From Terrihalobacillus insolitus (lineage in GTDB: Bacteria > Bacillota > Bacilli > Bacillales > Amphibacillaceae), in the NCBI RefSeq assembly GCF_028416575.1, contig NZ_JAMQKB010000001.1:329649-393648 (forward strand): a stretch of 64,000 nt of DNA, written 5' to 3'. The number at the start of each line of letters is the position of its first letter. The first letter of the stretch is position 1. The translations under genes were made by a program, and so were the position numbers. The notes under the pieces were generated by a model, which saw only the letters and a list, made by a program, of their open reading frames with translations, was not told the origin of the DNA and did not search any database. This document shows, piece by piece, positions 52,449 through 61,715 of this stretch.

Positions 52449-53687
52449 CTATGAATAATTCAGATTCTCATTTAACTGACTAGGTATATTACATGTTAAA
52501 CTTCTCAAAGTGAGAAAAAGCACCATGCAATGTTCAAAGGTATCTAAATTTAAGGACGTAATGGATTCTATTTTTTTCAAACGATAAATGAGCGTATTTC
52601 GGTGAATGAACAGTTCGCGAGCAGCCTTGCTTATATTCAAATTGTTTTGGCAGTAATGAATAAAGTCCCTTACTAAAACTTCAAAATCCTCATGAAGGAA
52701 TAAAGGTTTTAAACACTCCATTAATTTCTCATGGATTTCTTTATCTATACAATGTGGCACTAAACTAGTTAGTAATTCCCAATTTCTATAGCTATAAACC
52801 TTTGGGGACATTGCAGCTTTTTCTCCAACTTCAAATAATCTTAATGCTTGGCGATAGGAATCTCCTATATCCATAATAGTTGGTTTTAAGTCGCCGACTG
52901 CAATCGCAGCATCTTCTATTTGGTACGATGAAAACAAACGTAATAAGTCCTTTGCCCGCGACTCATATTTATCAATAAAATCACTATACATGTTATTATT
53001 ATCAATCGCTTTTACTACAATTATTTGTTCTGCTTTAAAATAGGAGCAAATGTCTTGAACGGCATCTATTAGAAAGACTTCACCAACACAGTCAAGGAGC
53101 TTCTGCCTAATATCGCGTGTTAAAAGTCTATTACCGAACAGCATATTGACTTGAAGATCTATCACGATACAAATTCGGTTTATGTTACAATCGATGCCAA
53201 GGATATTACAATAGTGCTGGAGTCTTTTCCAGTCAATGTGTTGTTCAAATAGTAGAAACTGCAAGAAATTTTCATGCGTTTTCGCCTTTAAATCTTCTAT
53301 TTCACTTCGAAAGGACTCCTGCCAAGTCATTTCTACATAGCGTTTCACTAATTTTGCATAGGGCTTCACCTCATTTGGTTGACCAATAATACCAAGGACA
53401 CCAATAGTTTTCTCATCAAATACCAACGGAACTGCAATTCCTGGAAGGACATTTTCCATGTGTCTTACCATTTCAGGCTCAAATACGATTGCGGCGTTTT
53501 TCTTAATTACTTCAATGGAAGGTTGATGATGCATTCCAATACGACTTCGATTCGTACAGCCAATGATATATCCTTTGTCGTCTGATACACTAATTGGAAA
53601 AGATAAGATTTCGGAAGTTTTTTTCACTACCCTTTGTGCAATTTGCACTAAATCCTCCAATTGCCATCCCACCTTCACTTTACTCAA
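52449..53687 (-). CDS. CdaR-family transcriptional regulator
   Basis: 412 residues: an N-terminal sugar-diacid recognition domain (AQRVVKKTSEILSFPISVSDDKGYIIGCTNRSRIGMHHQPSIEVI), a GGDEF-like middle part, and a C-terminal PucR-type helix-turn-helix (LNISKAARELFIHRNTLIYRLKKIESITSLNL). Relatives sense glycerate, glucarate or other organic acids. TTG 53687 lacks a clear ribosome site, and a TTG at 53660 with AAGGTGG upstream is an alternative start. It diverges from the FAD oxidase gene and probably controls that operon. Confidence 0.83.
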   Translation of the reverse strand: MSKVKVGWQLEDLVQIAQRVVKKTSEILSFPISVSDDKGYIIGCTNRSRIGMHHQPSIEVIKKNAAIVFEPEMVRHMENVLPGIAVPLVFDEKTIGVLGIIGQPNEVKPYAKLVKRYVEMTWQESFRSEIEDLKAKTHENFLQFLLFEQHIDWKRLQHYCNILGIDCNINRICIVIDLQVNMLFGNRLLTRDIRQKLLDCVGEVFLIDAVQDICSYFKAEQIIVVKAIDNNNMYSDFIDKYESRAKDLLRLFSSYQIEDAAIAVGDLKPTIMDIGDSYRQALRLFEVGEKAAMSPKVYSYRNWELLTSLVPHCIDKEIHEKLMECLKPLFLHEDFEVLVRDFIHYCQNNLNISKAARELFIHRNTLIYRLKKIESITSLNLDTFEHCMVLFLTLRSLTCNIPSQLNENLNYS

Positions 53688-53851
53688 TTTTATGTAACAT
53701 AACTATAGCATATTTTCAGATAATTATAAAAATTAATTAAAATAGTATGGTTTTTTTAGTGAAAATACACATAGAATCCCATGCCACATTCATTTATCGT
53801 TATCAGTAATCACACTTGTAACAAAATCTTCCATGGGTGGTGAAAGGAAAG

Positions 53852-55012
53852 ATGAAGACAGATATTATTATAGTAGGAGGCGGCGTAATAGGATCTAGTA
53901 TTGCCTATAATCTTTTGCTTGATGGTTATGAAGGGGAAATTACTGTTTTTGAGAAAGACAGAATCTATGAATACTCCTCTACCCCTAGAAGTGCTGGTGG
54001 AATCAGACAATTATTTACGACAGACATTAATATTAAGATTAGCCGATTCAGTCTTCAAGTCTATAAAACGTTTCCACAAGATATGGCTATCAAAGGAGAA
54101 CTGGCAGAAATAGACTTTAAACAACGTGGATATCTTTTTCTTGCACAGCAAGGAATGCTCGATCAATTACGGAAACAAAACAAATTACAGCAACAACATG
54201 GCGTGCCTTCTGAATTATTAGGTAGCAACGAATTATTACAAGTTATCCCTGAATTAAACATAAAGGACCTAGATGGTGGCTTGTATTGTGCCGAAGATGG
54301 ATATTTAGATCCCTATTCGGTTATGCAAGGTTATGCAAAAAAAGCAAAGCAGCTAGGAGCAAATTATATATATGAACCAGTCAAAAGTATCCTTAAAAAT
54401 GAAAGCGGTATTAAAGGTGTTAAGTTAGATAGCGGATTAACCTGCGAAGCACCAATTGTCATTAATTGTGCGGGACCATGGGCACCAGAATTGAGCGAGA
54501 TGTTAGGAAATCCCATACCAATAGTCCCGTTGAAAAGGCAAATTATTCAGTTTGATATCGCAAAGCCTTTGACTTACGACTTACCTTTAACTGTTGATCC
54601 TACTGGGGTTTATTTTCGACACGAAGGTCATTCACTTATTTCTGGATTTTCTGAAAAAGTTAAACCTGGTATTGATTTTACATGGAAGCGCTCCTTCTTC
54701 CTAGAACAACTCTGGCCGATACTTGGTCACCGTGTCAAGAACTTTGAGCTGGCAAAAATAGCAACAGGCTGGGCTGGTATGTATAGCCATAACACCATTG
54801 ACCAAAATGCGGTCATCGGTGAGCACCCTAAATTAAGAGGCTATTACCTTGCTTGTGGATTTAGCGGACATGGAATGCAGCAGGCACCTGCAGTAGGAAG
54901 AGGTTTAGCAGAATTAATTCAAAAAGGGAGGTATGAAACCATTGATTTATCTCCATTAAGATTTGAACGATTTGCAGAGAAAAATTTTGTTCTGGAAGGT
55001 GCTGTCGTTTAG
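53852..55012 (+). CDS. FAD-dependent amino-acid oxidase/dehydrogenase, DadA-like
   Basis: About 386 residues of the DAO family. The FAD-binding motif is DIIIVGGGVIGSSIAYNLL at the N-terminus, followed by STPRSAGGIRQLFTTDINI (flavin region), NCAGPWAPEL, and a late GWAGMYSHNTIDQNAVIGEHP plus GFSGHGMQQAPAVGRGLAELI. It should oxidise an amino or imino acid (sarcosine, proline or a D-amino acid type). ATG 53852 with AAAGGAA is used. It is probably co-transcribed with the broken cyclodeaminase and the symporter. Confidence 0.85.
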   Translation: MKTDIIIVGGGVIGSSIAYNLLLDGYEGEITVFEKDRIYEYSSTPRSAGGIRQLFTTDINIKISRFSLQVYKTFPQDMAIKGELAEIDFKQRGYLFLAQQGMLDQLRKQNKLQQQHGVPSELLGSNELLQVIPELNIKDLDGGLYCAEDGYLDPYSVMQGYAKKAKQLGANYIYEPVKSILKNESGIKGVKLDSGLTCEAPIVINCAGPWAPELSEMLGNPIPIVPLKRQIIQFDIAKPLTYDLPLTVDPTGVYFRHEGHSLISGFSEKVKPGIDFTWKRSFFLEQLWPILGHRVKNFELAKIATGWAGMYSHNTIDQNAVIGEHPKLRGYYLACGFSGHGMQQAPAVGRGLAELIQKGRYETIDLSPLRFERFAEKNFVLEGAVV

Positions 55013-55036
55013 TTTAATAGCTATGAGGAAAGGGGA

Positions 55037-56006
55037 TTGACAAGATTGCTTTTTTTAAATGAACAGGAAATTCTTCAAACTGTATCTATGAAAGACATGA
55101 TTGACACCGTTGATGAATCTTATAGAATATATGAAGAACAGCCCTATCTAATGCCCACAAGAACAAAAATACAATTTTGAAGAAAACACACTTCTCTTAA
55201 TGCCTTGTATCACAAACAAAAACATCGGTACCAAACTCGTAACTTCTTATCCAAATAATAAGGATAAAACTGTTATCCAAGGCCTAGTAGTCGTAAATGA
55301 TCGCGATACAGGTGAACCAGCTGCACTATTAAATGGTACAACCATAACTGGTATAAGGACGGGAGCTATTGGTGGCTCTGCCGTTAGACATTTATCCACT
55401 ACAGACGCAGACAGTCTTGCCATTATTGGGGCAGGCATACAAGGGCTGTATCAAGCGGTAGCAGCTTGCACATAAAGAAGCATTAAGAATCTATACGTTT
55501 ATAACCGAACTCCTGAGAAACTTCCATCATTTATTGAGAGATTAAAAGCAAGATTAAGTCCCGCTGTTAACATCTACTCCATGCATTCAGCAGAACAAGC
55601 AATAGAACATGCTAGTATCGTCATAACAGCGACGACCTCATCAAAGCCTGTCTTACCTAACAACAAAACGCTGTTAGAAGGGAAACTTTATATTGGTATC
55701 GGATCCTTCCAGCCTACTATGCGGGAATTTCCAGATGCCCTTTACTCCCTTACCAACCACATCTTAGTAGACGGCATTGACGCAATCAGTGAGTCTGGTG
55801 ATGTAAATGATCCTGTTGAACAAAATTGGATAATCAAAGAAAACATTATCCCTATGTCCAGTATTGTTACAGGAAAGTCTCAGATAAATTTAGGTGACAC
55901 GATTATTTTTAAGTCTACTGGAATGGCCTTATTTGATGCAGTTGCAGCGCAAAAGATCTATGAAAACAGTTTGTTAAAGGCAATCGGAACAAAACTTGAA
56001 ATTTAA
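55037..56006 (+). pseudogene. Ornithine cyclodeaminase/mu-crystallin family gene, broken twice
   Basis: Three pieces together cover a normal cyclodeaminase of about 320 residues. From TTG 55037 the N-terminus reads LLFLNEQEILQTVSMKDMIDTVDE to a stop at 55178. The next part continues one frame over (FEENTLLLMPCITNKNIGTKLV), so a 1-bp insertion lies near the T run at 55174-55177. That frame has an in-frame TAA at 55473-55475, inside IIGAGIQGLYQAVAACT-stop-RSIKNLYVYNRTPEKL, the NAD-binding region. It then runs intact to 56006. Both defects point to a true pseudogene rather than one sequencing slip. Confidence 0.88.
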
Positions 56007-56020
56007 TTCACCCCATATTT

Positions 56021-56034
56021 TGTAAGCGATTGCA
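56021..56034. promoter_or_regulatory. cre-like box upstream of the PutP-like symporter
   Basis: TGTAAGCGATTGCA matches the cre consensus at all fixed positions but one. It lies 25 bp before the symporter start. Confidence 0.55.
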
Positions 56035-56058
56035 CAATAAGGGGGATGGAGGGAATTT

Positions 56059-57519
56059 ATGAATACAATTATAATTGTTGAATTTTTTCTTTACTGTCTA
56101 GTTATTTTGGGGATTGGTTTTTACTTTAGTCGAAAGAAAATGAATCATTCTGTCTTTTTATTAGGCGGCAAAAAATTACCCGGGTGGGCACTTGCCTTTT
56201 CGGAACGAGCAACCGGTGAATCTGCATGGCTACTCTTAGGTTATACTGGATTTGTGTTTGCAACTGGACTTTCAGGTATGTGGGTAGCTGTAGGAATAGC
56301 AGTTGGTATCATTTTTGCGTGGGTATTTTTGGCGAAAAAGTTTATGCATGAAACGAATAAATACGGTGTATTAACACTACCCGATTACCTTGCTGCACGT
56401 TTCGCAAAACAAGCAAATGTTATTCGGTGGTTAGCAAGTATTCTAATTGCAAGTTTCCTCATGTTCTATGTAGGTGCTCAGATGGCTGGTGCCGGTAAAA
56501 TGTTATTTACCACATTTGGATTGGGGCATACAGTCGGAATTGTTTTAGCAACGATTGTCATCATCGTCATTGCTTTTTCAGGAGGTTTCGTTTCCGTTGT
56601 ATGGACAGACATGATCCAAAGTGTCATGATGTTAATCACCTTGGTTGTACTGCCGATTGTTGCTTTTGTTTACATCGGGAATAATGATCTGTCTGTGACA
56701 CAATCAATAGCCGATGCTGGAGACTCGTTTAATTCTTGGTTTGGTGGAATGACAGGGTTTGCTATTGGCGTTTTATTCTTTAACAACTTCTCCTGGTTTT
56801 TTGGGTTCTTAGGTGGCCAACCCCAATTAAGTTCAAGGTTCATGGCTCTTAAAAATGAAAAGGAGGCAAATCAAGGAAGTTTTGTCGCCATTGCTTGGAC
56901 GATTCTTGCATATTCGGGGGCCTTTTTAATCGGAATAGCCGCCATAACGATGTATAACCAAGGCTCTTTTGCCGATGTAGAAATCATTTTACCAACTATG
57001 ATTCTTGAACTAATGCCGCCGTGGATTGCCGGTGTTTTACTCGCAGGAATAATAGCCGCTATCATTACCACTGCAGACTCTCAATTAATGGTTATAACTA
57101 GTTCTGTGAGCGAAGATATTATCCACAAAGCACTTGGGATAAAAATGACAGATCAACAACTGGTATGGGTATCAAGAATCTCCGTCGTTATTTTTGGACT
57201 CATCGGCATGACAATTGCCTTGGTTTCTGATTCGTTAGTTTACCTAGTTGTTAGTTGGGCATGGGCAGGTGTAGGTAGTACGTTATCTCCGGCAATCATA
57301 CTGGCATTCTTTTGGAAACGATATTCAGGAATCGGCGTAGTAGCTACCATCATCTCTGGGTTTGTGTTTACAATCATTTGGGTTAGTACACCACTTGATA
57401 GCATTATTACTTCTAGATTCACAACGTTTTTCATTGCAGCGTTCTTTGGAATAGTATTTAGTCTTCTATTTCCTGACAAGGCAAACGAGGCAAGCAGTTT
57501 ATCAGAAGAGATTAATTAA
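56059..57519 (+). CDS. Sodium:solute symporter, PutP-like
   Basis: 486 residues with about 13 membrane segments. SSS family landmarks are LGGKKLPGWALAFSERATGESAWLLLGYTG (near 33), TLPDYLAARFAKQANVIRWLAS and GGQPQLSSRFMALKNEKEANQG. Na+ site residues are likely in helices 1 and 8 (ITTADSQLMVITSSVSEDI). The closest types import proline or similar amino acids with Na+. Context with a DadA-like oxidase and a cyclodeaminase pseudogene favours proline or a related imino acid. Confidence 0.87.
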   Translation: MNTIIIVEFFLYCLVILGIGFYFSRKKMNHSVFLLGGKKLPGWALAFSERATGESAWLLLGYTGFVFATGLSGMWVAVGIAVGIIFAWVFLAKKFMHETNKYGVLTLPDYLAARFAKQANVIRWLASILIASFLMFYVGAQMAGAGKMLFTTFGLGHTVGIVLATIVIIVIAFSGGFVSVVWTDMIQSVMMLITLVVLPIVAFVYIGNNDLSVTQSIADAGDSFNSWFGGMTGFAIGVLFFNNFSWFFGFLGGQPQLSSRFMALKNEKEANQGSFVAIAWTILAYSGAFLIGIAAITMYNQGSFADVEIILPTMILELMPPWIAGVLLAGIIAAIITTADSQLMVITSSVSEDIIHKALGIKMTDQQLVWVSRISVVIFGLIGMTIALVSDSLVYLVVSWAWAGVGSTLSPAIILAFFWKRYSGIGVVATIISGFVFTIIWVSTPLDSIITSRFTTFFIAAFFGIVFSLLFPDKANEASSLSEEIN

Positions 57520-57655
57520 AAAGGGTATTTACAAACTTTTCTGGATATATTAATTAAGCTAGATTAGATAAGGATTTGAATATGCTCCATGGAAGGTTTT
57601 GCAGGATGCTGATAGAAAAAGAATTAAGGATAAATACAGTACTAATTTTTACATT

Positions 57656-57709
57656 AATAAAGATGCTTCTATCATATACTTCTATCATATAAATAGAAGC
57701 ATCTTTATT
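57656..57709. terminator. Bidirectional terminator between symporter and alcohol dehydrogenase genes
   Basis: A perfect 17-bp stem: AATAAAGATGCTTCTAT (57656-57672) pairs with 57693-57709. Both flanks are A/T rich, and the neighbouring genes converge here. Confidence 0.8.
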
Positions 57710-57736
57710 GGATTTCGCCTTTTCGTTTTCAACATC

Positions 57737-58753
57737 TTACATCTTAATTATTACCTTCCTCAGTGCAGGAGGCATTGCCTCCATTAATTTGAATGCTTTC
57801 TTAGCATCATCTATGGGAAATTCATGGCTAATTAAATCTTCTACATCAAAGTCATCCGAATTAAATAGGTCTACAACTACAGGGAATCTCTCTGTTTGTA
57901 ATCTAGAGCCACAAATCGTTAATTCCTTTTTCGTGATGTTCACCTGTGCAATGCGTGAAGATTCGACATTAAATCCTAGTAATACAACTCTTGCGGCAAC
58001 CGATGTAACCTCAACCGCTTGTTCTACAGTTTTTGGTGTTCCAACCGCATCAATAACAACGTTTGCCCCCATTCCATTAGTCCAGATTAAGAGTTCATCT
58101 TCCACTTGTTGTTGCTGCGGATTAATCGTAACATCTGCTCCCCATTTTTTAGCAAAATCAAGTCTTTCCTGATTAAAGTCAGAAATAGCAACCTTAGCTC
58201 CAGCATGTTTTACCATTTTCAAGCAACATAATCCAATCGGTCCTGCACCGATGATGTAAACCATGTCATTCTTTTGCACTTGTCCACGATAGATGGCCTG
58301 TGCACCAATTGAAAAAGGTTCAATTAAAGCTACCTCTGACCAATTTAAGTTTGAATTTACACGGTGAACCAAATCCTCTGGAAACACAGCAACCTCTCTT
58401 CCACCACCGTCCTGATGAACGCCATAAACCTCCACATGTTCACAAACATTCCTACGTCCTTGTTTACATGCGTAACATTCACCACACGATGTCATTGGCT
58501 CTATGACTACTTTATCTCCGACATTTAAACCTGTAACGGAGTCTCCTAATTCTATTACTTCTCCCGCAACCTCATGCCCTATTATCCGTGGGTAAGTAGC
58601 AAATGGGTTTTGACCATGGAGAATATGCATGTCAGAACCACATATCCCCATAGCCTTCATACGAATTTTCACTTCATTTGATTCTGTGATACTTGGCTCC
58701 TCCACCTCAACAACTTGTAAGTCATAAGGTTCCATGACGCGTATTGCTTTCAT
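57737..58753 (-). CDS. Zinc-dependent sugar-acid/polyol dehydrogenase, LgoD/RspB-like
   Basis: 338 residues of the medium-chain dehydrogenase family. Catalytic zinc region GICGSDMH near 38 and GHEVAGE near 61; structural-zinc cysteines CGECYACKQGRRNVC (about 91-105); Rossmann motif GAGPIGLCCL near 165. The segment YGVHQDGG is shared with E. coli LgoD (L-galactonate dehydrogenase) and RspB. ATG 58753 follows GGGGGAA by six bases; the frame's upstream ATG is five codons earlier and has no site. It lies just 20 bp after the TRAP operon, so it likely oxidises the transported sugar acid or polyol. Confidence 0.83.
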   Translation of the reverse strand: MKAIRVMEPYDLQVVEVEEPSITESNEVKIRMKAMGICGSDMHILHGQNPFATYPRIIGHEVAGEVIELGDSVTGLNVGDKVVIEPMTSCGECYACKQGRRNVCEHVEVYGVHQDGGGREVAVFPEDLVHRVNSNLNWSEVALIEPFSIGAQAIYRGQVQKNDMVYIIGAGPIGLCCLKMVKHAGAKVAISDFNQERLDFAKKWGADVTINPQQQQVEDELLIWTNGMGANVVIDAVGTPKTVEQAVEVTSVAARVVLLGFNVESSRIAQVNITKKELTICGSRLQTERFPVVVDLFNSDDFDVEDLISHEFPIDDAKKAFKLMEAMPPALRKVIIKM

Positions 58754-58773
58754 AAAAAATTCCCCCAATCTAT

Positions 58774-60048
58774 TTAATCAAAAAGACTTGGTAAAAACAA
58801 GGTAAGTTCAGGGATAAAGGCAACTAGTAAAAGCACTAGAATACTTACCCCTAAAAATGGTAACAAGGCTACTGAAGAACGTCCGATTGATACCTTTCCT
58901 ATACTCGAAGCAACAAATAAACATACCCCAAGTGGAGGTGTAGATAACCCAATCATTAAATTCAATACCAACATGACACCAAAATGAATGGGATCCATTC
59001 CAATTTCAATCCCAATCGGTAAAAGTACTGGGAATAAGATAACGATCGCCGCTATAGTTTCCATAAACATGCCTACAAAAAGGAGTAACAAGTTAATTAA
59101 TAGAATGATTACAATTGGATTTTCAGATATAGAGAGAATCGCATCAGCAATTAGCTGAGGAATTTGCTCACTAATGAGAATCCACCCAAACAGATTCGCA
59201 AATCCTACGAGGATCATGATTGCTGCAGCATCCACAACCGAATTTAAAATGATATTTGGTAATTGTACGATCTTCAAATCTCTATATATGAATAGGCCAA
59301 CAATTAATGCGTATACAACTGCAATAATGGAAGCTTCCGTTGGTGTAAAGATACCACCTAGAATTCCATATAGTATAACTATTGTCATCATTAAGGCCCA
59401 AAAGGCACCCCAAAATGATTTAAAAATGACAGAAAAGCTTTGTCTTTCCCCTCGTGGATACTTACGTTTAACAGAAATAATATACGTTACAATCATCAAT
59501 CCAGCGCCAAGTAATACCCCTGGAATAACCCCAGCGATAAATAGGTCCCCGATAGAGACTGTTGCTAACGTTCCTAAAATAATCATCGGAAGGGATGGTG
59601 GAATAATTGGACCTATGGTAGAAGATGATGATGTTACAGCAACTGAGAAAGGAGCATCATACCCTTCTTTTTTCATTGCAGGTATTAATACGGAACCTAA
59701 ACTTGCAGTATCAGCTAATGCCGTACCTGAAATTCCTGCAAATCCCATGGATGCACCGACGTTCGCTAAACCAAGCCCACCACGAATGTGACCAACTATA
59801 TTATTTGTAAATTTAATTATTCTTTCTGTTATTCCGCCAGCGTTCATTAAATTACCAGCTAAAATGAATCCAGGAATACTTAGTAGTGTAAAGGAGTTAA
59901 TACCACCAAACATCTTTTGCGGAATGATATTCATTGGGATATCTGCAATCAAAAGATAGATAAAGGATGATAACCCTAAACTAAATGCAATTGGAACTCC
60001 AATAAAGATCATTACTAGAAAGGATAAAAACAAAATGAGAGCCATCAT
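58774..60048 (-). CDS. dctM: TRAP transporter large membrane subunit
   Basis: 424 residues with about 12 membrane segments and DctM-type motifs GVPIAFSLGLSSFIYLLI, FGGINSFTLLSIPGFILAGNLMNAGGITERII and PPSLPMIILGTLATVSIGDLFIAGVIPG. It forms the Na+-driven channel. It overlaps dctQ by 4 bp. TRAP importers usually carry carboxylates; SBP and neighbours suggest a sugar acid. Confidence 0.9.
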   Translation of the reverse strand: MMALILFLSFLVMIFIGVPIAFSLGLSSFIYLLIADIPMNIIPQKMFGGINSFTLLSIPGFILAGNLMNAGGITERIIKFTNNIVGHIRGGLGLANVGASMGFAGISGTALADTASLGSVLIPAMKKEGYDAPFSVAVTSSSSTIGPIIPPSLPMIILGTLATVSIGDLFIAGVIPGVLLGAGLMIVTYIISVKRKYPRGERQSFSVIFKSFWGAFWALMMTIVILYGILGGIFTPTEASIIAVVYALIVGLFIYRDLKIVQLPNIILNSVVDAAAIMILVGFANLFGWILISEQIPQLIADAILSISENPIVIILLINLLLLFVGMFMETIAAIVILFPVLLPIGIEIGMDPIHFGVMLVLNLMIGLSTPPLGVCLFVASSIGKVSIGRSSVALLPFLGVSILVLLLVAFIPELTLFLPSLFD

Positions 60049-60533
60049 ATTTCAATACCTTCTTCCTTCACTGCTACTTTACCAGTAAGAATGTTGTATA
60101 TATTAATAAAACTATAAAAAGCTGTAAATGTAAAAGCAACAATCATACTAGCAAAGATGTAAACCATATTTATTTTAAGGGTGGCAGAGGTCTGTCCCTG
60201 ACCCAACATTGCGAAATCATAAGAATATAATACTAACATTGTTGAGAAAACACCTAGAACTAAATAAATGAAAGCATCGTAGTATTTTTGTATTTTTAGC
60301 GGTAATAAATTAACTAATATATCTACTCTCATATACCCTCTTCGTTCCATTGCAACTGGCGCACCAAATGCGATCGCATAAACAAACAAGTATCTTGTTA
60401 ATTCTTCTGTCCATACAAAAGTAAATGGTAAATATCTACCTAAAATCTGAATTAGCACAACAATTGCCATCATTGAAAAGGTAATAGTTGTTAAAAACTT
60501 TAATATCCTTATCAACCCATTAACCACCTGCAT
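60045..60533 (-). CDS. dctQ: TRAP transporter small membrane subunit
   Basis: 162 residues with four membrane segments. DctQ-type landmarks are ILGRYLPFTFVWTEELTRYLFVYAIAFGAPVAMERRGYMRVDILVNLLP (near 30-78). ATG 60533 has GGGG seven bases upstream; an upward extension of 19 codons would overlap the dctP region without a ribosome site. Confidence 0.87.
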   Translation of the reverse strand: MQVVNGLIRILKFLTTITFSMMAIVVLIQILGRYLPFTFVWTEELTRYLFVYAIAFGAPVAMERRGYMRVDILVNLLPLKIQKYYDAFIYLVLGVFSTMLVLYSYDFAMLGQGQTSATLKINMVYIFASMIVAFTFTAFYSFINIYNILTGKVAVKEEGIEI

Positions 60534-60589
60534 GATTACACCCCTTTTAAAGATAATGGGGAACACCCAAAAGATGCCCCCAACAGCCA

Positions 60590-61609
60590 TTATTTTGCCA
60601 AATTTTTAATTTTTTCATATAGAGCTAGTTGTTCTTCATTTAAACTATTTTCAACAGCAGGTTGCATAGCTTCCGCAAAAGCTTCTTGATCTACTTCAAC
60701 AAATTCCATACCTTCATCTTTCAACAGCTGAACGTATTTTTCTGTTTCTTCTTCATATAACTTCATGCCGAATTCTTGTGCTTCTTTAGCAGATTCCTTT
60801 ACTGCAGTTTGCATGTCACCGCTTAAAGAGTTGAATTGTTCGTTACCAACTACAACATAGATCCAGCTACGAACGTGTTCAGTTAAATTCACATTATTTT
60901 GTACTTCAAAGAAGCTAGCACTATTAATTAAGTCAACTGGGTTTTCTTGTCCATCAATAACACCTTGTTGAATAGCAGTAAATACTTCACTAAAATCCAT
61001 TACTTGTGGGCTAGCACCTGCAGATTCCCAAGCATCCATGAACAATGGTACGTTCGGTACACGCATCTTGAAACCTTCTAAATCAGCAGGAGTCTTGATT
61101 GGCTCTTTAGATGTTAGGTTACGTGGAGCTCTCAAGTGATAGTAAAGTGGTGTAACACCAACCTTTTCTTTGATTGCGCTTTCAATCTCTTTACCAATTT
61201 CGCCCTCTACCACACTCTTTACCTGCTCTTCACTTTGAAATAAATACGGAACTGCCATAAGAGCTGCTTCTGGAGCCCAGTTCTGCATGGTTTCACCTGA
61301 AATAGTCATATCAACTGTTCCAGCTTTAATACCATTCAATACTTCTGTCTCACTACCTAATTGTTCATTCGGATAAATTTCAATTTGTAACTTTCCATCT
61401 GTCTTCTCGTTAACAAGCTCAGCAAATTTTTCAGCGGTTTTATTCCATGGGTGATCTTCATTAGCTAAGTTACCCAACTTCCATGTAATTGTCTCTCCAT
61501 TGTCACCTTCTCCACTTTCAGCATTTTCACCTGTAGTTTCATTTCCTCCACAAGCGGCTAAAAGAAAAATAAGTAATACCCCCATAAGTAGACCATAAAT
61601 CTTTTTCAT
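60590..61609 (-). CDS. dctP: TRAP transporter substrate-binding lipoprotein
   Basis: 339 residues: lipobox LAAC (Cys20), an acidic linker, then a DctP fold (WKLGNLANEDHPWNKTAEKFAELVNEKTDGKLQIEIYPNEQLGSETEVLNGIKAGTVDMTI). The conserved Arg region is GFKMRVPNVPLFMDAWESAGASPQVM. GGGAGGA precedes the ATG. Other TRAP binding proteins with these features bind gluconate, ketogulonate, erythronate or similar acids; the ligand here is unknown. Confidence 0.9.
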   Translation of the reverse strand: MKKIYGLLMGVLLIFLLAACGGNETTGENAESGEGDNGETITWKLGNLANEDHPWNKTAEKFAELVNEKTDGKLQIEIYPNEQLGSETEVLNGIKAGTVDMTISGETMQNWAPEAALMAVPYLFQSEEQVKSVVEGEIGKEIESAIKEKVGVTPLYYHLRAPRNLTSKEPIKTPADLEGFKMRVPNVPLFMDAWESAGASPQVMDFSEVFTAIQQGVIDGQENPVDLINSASFFEVQNNVNLTEHVRSWIYVVVGNEQFNSLSGDMQTAVKESAKEAQEFGMKLYEEETEKYVQLLKDEGMEFVEVDQEAFAEAMQPAVENSLNEEQLALYEKIKNLAK

Positions 61610-61715
61610 CTTCGTTCTTCCTCCCTAGTTTTTAAATTTTTTTATCCTATTTGCCTTGCTAGTATTCTAAGATTTGGCCGAAAGACTCCCACCCCCCTTG
61701 AGATAATCAAAATTA

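Noticed and set aside
59174-59791. 205-residue forward frame
   Set aside because: Antisense to dctM; composition and position fit a shadow frame.
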